Shown here piece after piece: positions 58,923 through 64,000 of a stretch of DNA of 64,000 nucleotides; positions within the stretch are counted from its first letter, which is position 1; the number at the start of each line of letters is the position of its first letter. Position numbers and translations under genes: made by a program. The notes beneath the pieces were generated by a model. The model ran no database searches. It was given only the letters and a program-made list of their open reading frames with translations, and was not told where the DNA came from. Source of the stretch: Kamptonema formosum PCC 10802 (GTDB taxonomy: Bacteria > Cyanobacteriota > Cyanobacteriia > Cyanobacteriales > Oscillatoriaceae); the NCBI RefSeq assembly GCF_000332335.1, contig NZ_KB235948.1, positions 5,971,137 through 6,035,136 of the forward strand. Reading direction: 5' to 3'.

Positions 58923-59987
58923 ATGCAAGTCCGTTTTAAGGTCATTCGACAAAATCAAGGCGCAGCGCCTCGGGTGCAAACCTACACCCTAGACGCCGAA
59001 CCGGGCAACACCATCCTGGATTGCCTCAACCGCATCAAGTGGGAGCAAGACGGCACCCTGGCATTCCGCAAAAATTGCCGCAATACCATCTGCGGCAGCT
59101 GTTCCATGCGCATTAATGGCCGGTCCGCGCTAGCCTGTAAGGAAAATATCGGCAGCGAAATCGCCAGACTGCAACAGATCGCCGCCCAAGCTGCAGAAAC
59201 CCAGCTCGCACAGGGCGGACAAAACGCCCCGCCGCCGGCACCGGCAGACTCTATCCCAGAAATCACCATCGCCCCAATGGGCAACATGCCGGTGATTAAA
59301 GACCTGGTAGTGGAGATGGCCAGTTTCTGGGACAATCTGCAAGCCGTTGATCCCTATGTGAGCACCGGCGCGCGAAACATCCCCGAACGCGAATTCCTCC
59401 AAACCCCACAAGAGCGAGAGAAGCTCAATCAAACCGGCAATTGCATCCTCTGCGGCGCATGCTATTCCGAATGCAACGCCCGCGAAGTCAATCCCGATTT
59501 TGTCGGTCCGCACGCCCTCGCCAAAGCTTACCGCACGATTGCAGACTCCCGCGACGCCGAAACCGAAAGCCGGCTGGAAAAATACAACCAAATCTCCTCC
59601 GGCGTTTGGGGCTGCACCCGCTGCTACTACTGCAATTCCGTCTGTCCGATGGGCGTCGCCCCCATGGATCAAATTGGCAAAATCAAAGAGGAAATTCTCG
59701 AACGCAAGGATGCCAGTTCCAGCCAGCCGGTGCGCCACCGCAAGCTCTTGCTCGATATCGTCAAAGAAGGGGGCTGGATTAATGAGCGCCAGTTCGCTCT
59801 CCGCTTATTTAACCACTCTTTCAAGGGATGGAAAGAGCTAGCCAAGATGGGCCCGCTAGGCTTGCGCATGCTGATGCGAGGGAAGGTTCCTATGGACTTT
59901 GAGCCTTCGGAAGGCACTGAGCAAGTTCGCGCGCTGATTGAAGCGGTGCAAAAGTTAGAGCATCCCTCTGCCGGCAAAAATAAGTAA
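58923..59987 (+). CDS. sdhB: Succinate dehydrogenase/fumarate reductase iron-sulfur subunit
   Basis: The product is about 354 residues from ATG 58923 (MQVRFKVIRQNQG); ATG 58884 is an alternative, and the open frame from 58686 enters the tandem repeat. The [2Fe-2S] ligands lie in CRNTICGSCSMR with a later C in SALACKE. The [4Fe-4S] and [3Fe-4S] ligands are in CILCGACYSECN and CTRCYYCNSVCPMG. The protein passes electrons from the flavin subunit to quinone in the membrane. A Pro/Ala-rich insertion (PPPAPADSIPE) splits the two iron-sulfur domains. No other sdh gene is adjacent, as usual in cyanobacteria. Confidence 0.92.
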   Translation: MQVRFKVIRQNQGAAPRVQTYTLDAEPGNTILDCLNRIKWEQDGTLAFRKNCRNTICGSCSMRINGRSALACKENIGSEIARLQQIAAQAAETQLAQGGQNAPPPAPADSIPEITIAPMGNMPVIKDLVVEMASFWDNLQAVDPYVSTGARNIPEREFLQTPQEREKLNQTGNCILCGACYSECNAREVNPDFVGPHALAKAYRTIADSRDAETESRLEKYNQISSGVWGCTRCYYCNSVCPMGVAPMDQIGKIKEEILERKDASSSQPVRHRKLLLDIVKEGGWINERQFALRLFNHSFKGWKELAKMGPLGLRMLMRGKVPMDFEPSEGTEQVRALIEAVQKLEHPSAGKNK

Positions 59988-59996
59988 GCAACAGCC

Positions 59997-60025
59997 TTGA
60001 CAGAGCCCTTATATTGTGATATAAT
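59997..60025 (+). promoter_or_regulatory. Consensus promoter of the HLIP gene
   Basis: TTGACA (59997-60002), 17-base spacer, TATAAT (60020-60025), 31 bases before the GTG start. A perfect match to the sigma-70 consensus. Confidence 0.8.
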
Positions 60026-60056
60026 GGCGCGTTCTTCACGGAGGTAAAATAAAACA

Positions 60057-60248
60057 GTGAAACCAGAAACTCCCGCCTCACCGGCACCCCCAGAAACCCA
60101 ACCTTACACCCCGCCAGAACCGGCCTTTGGCTGGACTCCCTACGCCGAACAAATCAACGGGCGATTTGCCATGCTCGGATTTGTGGCGCTGCTGGTTCTG
60201 GAATTTTTCACCCGTCAGGATTTCTTCACCTGGCTGGGTTTGCGCTAA
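60057..60248 (+). CDS. High-light-inducible chlorophyll-binding protein (HLIP/ELIP family)
   Basis: This 63-residue protein starts with GTG; GGAGG stands 12 bases upstream. After a Pro-rich start, FGWTPYAEQINGRFAMLGF is the chlorophyll-binding motif of the light-harvesting superfamily (E..NGR.AM.G.). A single membrane helix ends in FTWLGLR. It protects photosystems or assists chlorophyll-protein assembly in the thylakoid membrane. It has its own consensus promoter and terminator. Confidence 0.93.
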   Translation: MKPETPASPAPPETQPYTPPEPAFGWTPYAEQINGRFAMLGFVALLVLEFFTRQDFFTWLGLR

Positions 60249-60291
60249 ATTTTCCCTCGGAATGCCTCGTTCCCAGTATGAGCGTTGCGTA

Positions 60292-60328
60292 TTCCCTCGT
60301 TCCCAGGCAGAGCCTGGGAACGAGGGAA
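60292..60328. terminator. Strong bidirectional hairpin between HLIP and the HtrA-like gene
   Basis: TTCCCTCGTTCCCAGGC, loop AGA, GCCTGGGAACGAGGGAA: a perfect 17-bp stem followed by TTTTG. It is the longest member of the GTTCCCAGGC-AGA family. Confidence 0.75.
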
Positions 60329-60342
60329 TTTTGTCTCTCTCC

Positions 60343-61788
60343 CTAGCGGATAGTCAGAGTGTACCGGCCACGCCCATCCCTGTCAGAGGCGTTGACAATC
60401 ACCCGGTAAACGCCGCTGCGGGGCAGTGTGGCTGTGATAGCAGAATCTGTGGTATTATTACTAGAATTGTTATTTTCTTTGAACACCTTGCCATCGGGAG
60501 ATAGGAGCACTAAATAAGTGTCAAAATCCGGACTTTCGAGGGTAATGGTAACCGTCTGGCCGGCACGCCCTGTAAAGGCAGTCATGCGGTACAGACTGCC
60601 GTCTGAGGGAAGCACAGAGGCACCGGGACCCAAAACGCTCTGAATGGTGACGTTCATGGTTCCCTCCGGGCCAGGGTCGATGCCGGCACCGGCAGCGCTA
60701 CCGGCAAACGCTCTCAAGCTGTAAGCCCCGGATTCCCCCGCCTGAGAGGAGTTGGCAATCACCGTGTACTTGCCGGTGGCGGGCAGTGTGGCCACAATGC
60801 GGGCGCTGTTGCCACCGCCGCCGTCGTTATCTTGCGCCACATCCCGCCCGCGAGGGTTGAGCAAAATCAGAAATGGGTCAATTTCCTGGCTGGTCATTTC
60901 CAGCGTCACCCGCTGTCCCGCCCGCCCTTCAAAGGTGTAAATGTCGAAAAAGCTGCTGTCCGCCCGCAAGGTCAGGGAACCGGGACCGAGTTTGCCGGCC
61001 ACCGGCTGTCCGTTGAGGGAGAGAGGTTTGGGGGCGAAGGTCCGCGCTGCCGGTGCGGAACTCCGCGATGCGGTGCGGGGGGCGCGACCCTCTCGCACTG
61101 CACTCAGGAAAGGTCGCACCCGATCGGTTGATATGGCAAAACCGATGCCAATGTTCCCTCCCTGGCGAGCGGTAAAAATGGCTGTGTTGACGCCAATCAG
61201 CTCGCCCTGGCTGTTTAAAAGCGGTCCGCCGGAGTTGCCGGGATTGATGGCGGCGTCTGTTTGGATTAAGCCGCGCTGCCGGTCGATGCGGCTGACGATT
61301 CCCACGGTGAAGGTTCCCTGAAACCGTCCGAAGGGGTTGCCGATGGCAAAGGCTCGCTGGCCCACTTGTGCGGAACTCGCCGCGATCGGAAGCGCCGGCA
61401 GGTTGCTCTGGTTGGGAATCCGCAGCATGGCGAGGTCTAGACCCCTCTCCCCAAAGGCAATCACTTCTGCAGGCAGGCGTCTGCCGTCGGCGAGGGTGAC
61501 GCTGACGCTGCCGGTGGCGCTGGCTACGACGTGGGCGTTGGTTAGGACTAGACCGTCGGAGCTTACAATGCTACCACTGCCGGTTTCCTTGCCGGCGCTG
61601 ACGGACACGACAGCGGGGCTTGCCTTCTGGTAGACGCGAATGTTGATTTGCTCATCGGCATCCTGGGCTATTGCGCGGCTGTTGTGCGGCACACCGGCAG
61701 GGGTGAGGGCGTCTCCCACTACCGTGCCGGTGACTGTTCCCACCGTGAGAATCCCTGATGCTGCCAGACGCAAGAGCTTAGTATTCAT
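60343..61788 (-). CDS. HtrA/Deg-like trypsin-fold serine protease with two PPC domains
   Basis: The product has 481 residues. An N-terminal signal sequence (LAASGILTVGTVTGTVVG) indicates export. The trypsin triad is in LTNAHVV (His), LDLAMLRI (Asp) and AAINPGNSGGPLL (Ser), as in HtrA proteases. In place of PDZ domains, two bacterial pre-peptidase C-terminal (PPC) beta-sandwich domains follow: about 280-370 (FFDIYTFEGRAGQRVTLEM) and 385-481 (LYRMTAFTGRAGQTVTITL). It is probably a periplasmic or extracellular protease. HtrA-PPC is a less usual architecture than HtrA-PDZ. Confidence 0.9.
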   Translation of the reverse strand: MNTKLLRLAASGILTVGTVTGTVVGDALTPAGVPHNSRAIAQDADEQINIRVYQKASPAVVSVSAGKETGSGSIVSSDGLVLTNAHVVASATGSVSVTLADGRRLPAEVIAFGERGLDLAMLRIPNQSNLPALPIAASSAQVGQRAFAIGNPFGRFQGTFTVGIVSRIDRQRGLIQTDAAINPGNSGGPLLNSQGELIGVNTAIFTARQGGNIGIGFAISTDRVRPFLSAVREGRAPRTASRSSAPAARTFAPKPLSLNGQPVAGKLGPGSLTLRADSSFFDIYTFEGRAGQRVTLEMTSQEIDPFLILLNPRGRDVAQDNDGGGGNSARIVATLPATGKYTVIANSSQAGESGAYSLRAFAGSAAGAGIDPGPEGTMNVTIQSVLGPGASVLPSDGSLYRMTAFTGRAGQTVTITLESPDFDTYLVLLSPDGKVFKENNNSSNNTTDSAITATLPRSGVYRVIVNASDRDGRGRYTLTIR

Positions 61789-62358
61789 CTTTTAACTCCT
61801 AAGATTTACGCTAAATAAATGACTTTATTTATTGACGCAAAGTTCAGGGGAGCAAGATATAGCAGTAGCCACTTAGATTAAGACATTAGACCTTCAGGGC
61901 AGCCAGACGCTGGCCTACGTCTATAGTGCATACTGCTATAACCCATATGACTGCTGCTATAAAAGCTACGCAAAAGGTCAGTTTACAATCCAATTACAGG
62001 CTTGCCCCCAGGAATAGTTTACATAAGCTTTCATGTGGATAAGATCCTGGGCTTTCTTTTCGGGGCTCGCAGAACCGCCAATGACTCGTTCCCAGCCCCA
62101 CCAGACAATTGAGTAAAGCCTCTATCTGTAGTGCCGGTTAGCGCAAGCGTAACCAGAATTGTTTGCTTTCGGAACGGGTTGGCTGCCAGCAGCACCGGCA
62201 GCAAGCCGGCGGGATTGGAACGCCAGATATCGCCCATCTCCACTAACGATCATACCGCGCACCGGCGTCAAGAAACCGAGTTTATTTGAGAAACCGGGGT
62301 TCTGGGGGGGAGTTCACCTGCGCCCGTCGGGGGTGAAAAATCCCGACATCCCGGCAGT
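61789..62358. other. Gap with a family A element
   Basis: The HtrA-like gene promoter lies in the first bases (tcatttatttagcg on the minus strand). Element at 61858-61940. The rest has a gaaaccgagtttatttgag / aaaccggggttctgg repeat near 62270-62300. No gene is seen. Confidence 0.5.
61858..61940. mobile_element. Miniature inverted-repeat element, family A copy 5 (shortest)
   Basis: 83 bp. Ends TATAGCAGTAGCCACTTAG and GTGCATACTGCTATA. The interior ccttcagggcagccagacgc and tggcctacgtctata is shared with copy 6. Confidence 0.7.
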
Positions 62359-62877
62359 TCAGGGAAAGCCGGCAGGCAGGTTGAGCGGTCGCCCAGAGGT
62401 GTCTGTTACCATAATATTCCACTTGCCATTGAAACCGGCTTCAAAAGCAATCGTGCTGCCATCGGCGCTGATGGTGGGGTTGCGCACTTCTGCCCTGAGG
62501 TTTTCCGTCAGGTTGCGCAGCTGGCGAGTGGGCTGGTTGTAGAGGTAGATGTCCGCGCGCCCCTGCCGGCTGCCGGCGAACACAATGTAGCGCCCGTCTT
62601 CAGCGATCGCAGGGTCAGAGGCGATCGCATCGAGGGAGTTGAGTCCCGGCAAGTCAACCATGCGCCGGGCGGCGGCGTCGTAGAGGTAAACGTCTTGACG
62701 CCCCTGCCGGTCGGAGACAAAGACAATATAGCGACCGGCAACTTGAGGGTTCATTTCCGCTGCGGGGCTGTTTAAACTCCGCCCCCCCGGATCGAAGGGA
62801 AAGTTGAGGATGCGGGGGTAGCCGGTGCAGCCGGTGAGGGTGAGGGCAATAGCGGAGAGAATGATAGAGCGCTTCAC
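62359..62877 (-). CDS. TolB-like beta-propeller lipoprotein, paralog 1
   Basis: This 172-residue protein starts with GTG. The signal peptide ends in the lipobox LTGC, so it is membrane-anchored. Three WD40-like PD40 repeats follow: GRYIVFVSDRQGRQDVYLYD, GRYIVFAGSRQGRADIYLYN and GSTIAFEAGFNGKWNIMVTD. This is half of a usual propeller, so it may pair with itself or with the similar protein at 63280. TolB-like domains bind proteins in the periplasm; the partner is unknown. Confidence 0.85.
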   Translation of the reverse strand: MKRSIILSAIALTLTGCTGYPRILNFPFDPGGRSLNSPAAEMNPQVAGRYIVFVSDRQGRQDVYLYDAAARRMVDLPGLNSLDAIASDPAIAEDGRYIVFAGSRQGRADIYLYNQPTRQLRNLTENLRAEVRNPTISADGSTIAFEAGFNGKWNIMVTDTSGRPLNLPAGFP

Positions 62878-63279
62878 AGACTGAGAAATCCCTGGCAGGT
62901 ATAGATTATATAGCAGTATTCACTTGGGTTAAAACATTAGACCTTCAGGGCAGCCAGACGCTGGCCTACGTCTATATCCCAGTAGTAATATGGGTTAGGA
63001 CAATAGGAGCCGGAGTGCGGGGGTGCAAAAGAGGCCGAAATGTACGAACCTAAGTGCCTACTGCTATAATTATACCTTATGGGGCCAGGGATTGCGGTTT
63101 GCAGTAGGGCTTTAGCCCAACCTGTGACCCGACTTGTTAGAGATAAAAATTGCGCTTTCCCCAACAAGCCGGTTAAAAACCTAACAGCTTATTCCCATGA
63201 GTGGGGTGAGTTCGCCAAGGGAAACGCACCCTACTTTCTAGGCGTCCCTTCACGGGGGCGGTTTATCACCACCCATCTT
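62878..63279. other. Gap with a family A element
   Basis: Element at 62909-63068, a gtagggctttagcccaacc palindrome at 63101-63119 and a cgggggcggtttatc repeat near 63253. No gene is seen. Confidence 0.5.
62909..63068. mobile_element. Miniature inverted-repeat element, family A copy 6
   Basis: 160 bp. Ends TATAGCAGTATTCACTTGG and CCTAAGTGCCTACTGCTATA. The left 80 bp parallel copy 5; the right part adds ataggagccggagtgcgg and more. Confidence 0.7.
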
Positions 63280-63855
63280 CTAAGGTGCCGGTGCGGGAGA
63301 GGAACCGGCAGGCGGGCCATCAAGCCGGTCCAATTCAATCAGCGGTCCCCGGTCGATGACTTCAATGTCCCACTGACCGCGCCGGCCCGTTTCAAAGGCA
63401 ATATACCGGCCATCGGGACTGATGCTGGGGTTGCGCACCCAGCCCATATACCCGCGCGTCAGGATTTGCGACTGTCCGCTAATCCGGTCATAGAGTTCAA
63501 CTTCGGGCCTGCCGGTGTCGCTGGCGATGTAGACAATGTAGCGGGCGGTGTTGCTGATGCTGGGGCTGTCGGCGACGGCATCGCGCCGGTTCAAGTAGGG
63601 CAAATTGACAAACTGGCGCTGCTGCAAGTCGTAGAGGAGAATATTGCGGCTGCCTTCCCGGTTGGAGACAAACGCCAAAAAGCGACCGTTGCCACTCAAG
63701 GCCGGCTTTTCGTCAGTGTAGCGGCTGTTGATGGCAACGGGCTGTGTGGGGAGATTGGCAGGGCTGCAGGCGACAGTAAAGCTAGCTGCACCGGCAGCCA
63801 GCCAGGGATAAATTGACCTTATGGGAGACAATCTGTTCACCGGGAGGCAAAGCAA
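63280..63855 (-). CDS. TolB-like beta-propeller lipoprotein, paralog 2
   Basis: This 191-residue protein opens with TTG at 63855; GTG 63840 is an alternative start. The signal segment WLAAGAASFTVAC ends in a cysteine that may be lipidated. Three PD40 repeats follow: GRFLAFVSNREGSRNILLYD, ARYIVYIASDTGRPEVELYD and GRYIAFETGRRGQWDIEVID. It is a clear relative of the protein at 62359 in the same orientation, 402 bp away, so a tandem duplicate with a mobile element between. Confidence 0.82.
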   Translation of the reverse strand: MLCLPVNRLSPIRSIYPWLAAGAASFTVACSPANLPTQPVAINSRYTDEKPALSGNGRFLAFVSNREGSRNILLYDLQQRQFVNLPYLNRRDAVADSPSISNTARYIVYIASDTGRPEVELYDRISGQSQILTRGYMGWVRNPSISPDGRYIAFETGRRGQWDIEVIDRGPLIELDRLDGPPAGSSPAPAP

Positions 63856-63902
63856 CTGGGCGTGGGGAAATCGGGAACGGGTTAGCCGGCACTGCTGAGT
63901 GA

Positions 63903-64000
63903 CTAGCGGTCGAAATTGCCTGAATTGTCTTCTTCCTCATCGGGATCGCCGACCGGCTTGTACTCCACATAGTCAGCTGGGGTAGCTTCTTGGTCATAGG
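63903..64000 (-). CDS. 3-prime end of an unidentified gene (acidic tail), cut by the window edge
   Basis: On the minus strand the frame entering from the right edge reads DQEATPADYVEYKPVGDPD, then an acidic run and SGNFDR before a stop at 63903-63905. The frame is open to the edge and the acidic composition is protein-like. An overlapping frame (from 63997) is less plausible. No identification is possible from 32 residues. Confidence 0.5.
   Translation of the reverse strand, partial: YDQEATPADYVEYKPVGDPDEEEDNSGNFDR

Noticed and set aside
63782-63997. 71-residue minus-strand ORF at the right edge
   Set aside because: It overlaps the lipoprotein gene and a more protein-like frame (acidic tail ending at 63903) entering from the edge.
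1-64000. tRNA, rRNA or riboswitch genes
   Set aside because: No cloverleaf with TTCGA-type arms, rRNA segment or known riboswitch core was recognised by eye; a covariance search could still find small RNAs.

Overview
The window reads as chromosome of a cyanobacterium. It carries psbM, a high-light-inducible (HLIP) protein, a plant-type ferredoxin, cyanobacterial-type secA, sdhB, rpsR-rpmG, dxr and pyrD. The intergenic DNA is crowded with heptamer repeats, palindromes and miniature inverted-repeat elements, as is common in filamentous cyanobacteria. No rRNA, tRNA or CRISPR array was found. I do not assign a genus.

Layout. 1-1510 is a 128-bp minisatellite. 1.6-12.9 kb holds a diheme cytochrome c, secA, small ribbon-helix-helix-like proteins (one broken by an insertion), a GAF-rich sensor-like protein, pyrD and a DUF218 protein. 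13.2-16.2 kb is an AT-rich McrBC/LlaJI-like restriction island with a frameshifted nuclease subunit. 16.9-25.7 kb holds a PAS-CRP regulator, a KGG stress protein, ferredoxin-psbM, a universal stress protein, a thioesterase, dxr and a DUF2079 membrane protein.

25.8-40.9 kb, all on the minus strand, is the highlight: a cyanobactin-type RiPP cluster. It has a PatG-like macrocyclase, a PatA-like protease, PatB-like and PatC-like small proteins, and PatE-like precursors. Three precursors are intact with the follower FAGDDAE, one has lost its start codon, and one has the leader but no follower. Two class I methyltransferases are fused to the PatG C-terminal domain, and a degenerate PatG-C fragment is also present. 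In the middle sits a split borosin pair: an OphMA/SonM-like alpha-N-methyltransferase and a separate helical precursor. No YcaO cyclodehydratase or prenyltransferase lies in the window. The likely products are therefore non-heterocyclised, proline-ended macrocycles, possibly methylated, alongside or combined with backbone N-methylation. Near-identical PatG-C DNA in two fusion genes and RAYT transposase debris between precursors show that the locus is evolving by duplication and conversion.

41.5-64 kb holds two paralogous PlsC-like acyltransferases around a 55-bp tandem repeat, a 1405-residue membrane protein, an RNB ribonuclease, rpsR-rpmG, an RDD protein, a NACHT-HEAT protein, a Uma2 nuclease, an overlapping RHH/coiled-coil pair, sdhB behind a 21-bp repeat, HLIP, an HtrA-like protease with two PPC domains, two TolB-like propeller lipoproteins, and the tail of an unidentified gene. 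Six copies of one miniature element (ends TATAGCAGTA / TACTGCTATA) and two of another (TATAGCG / CGCTATA) are scattered through the window.
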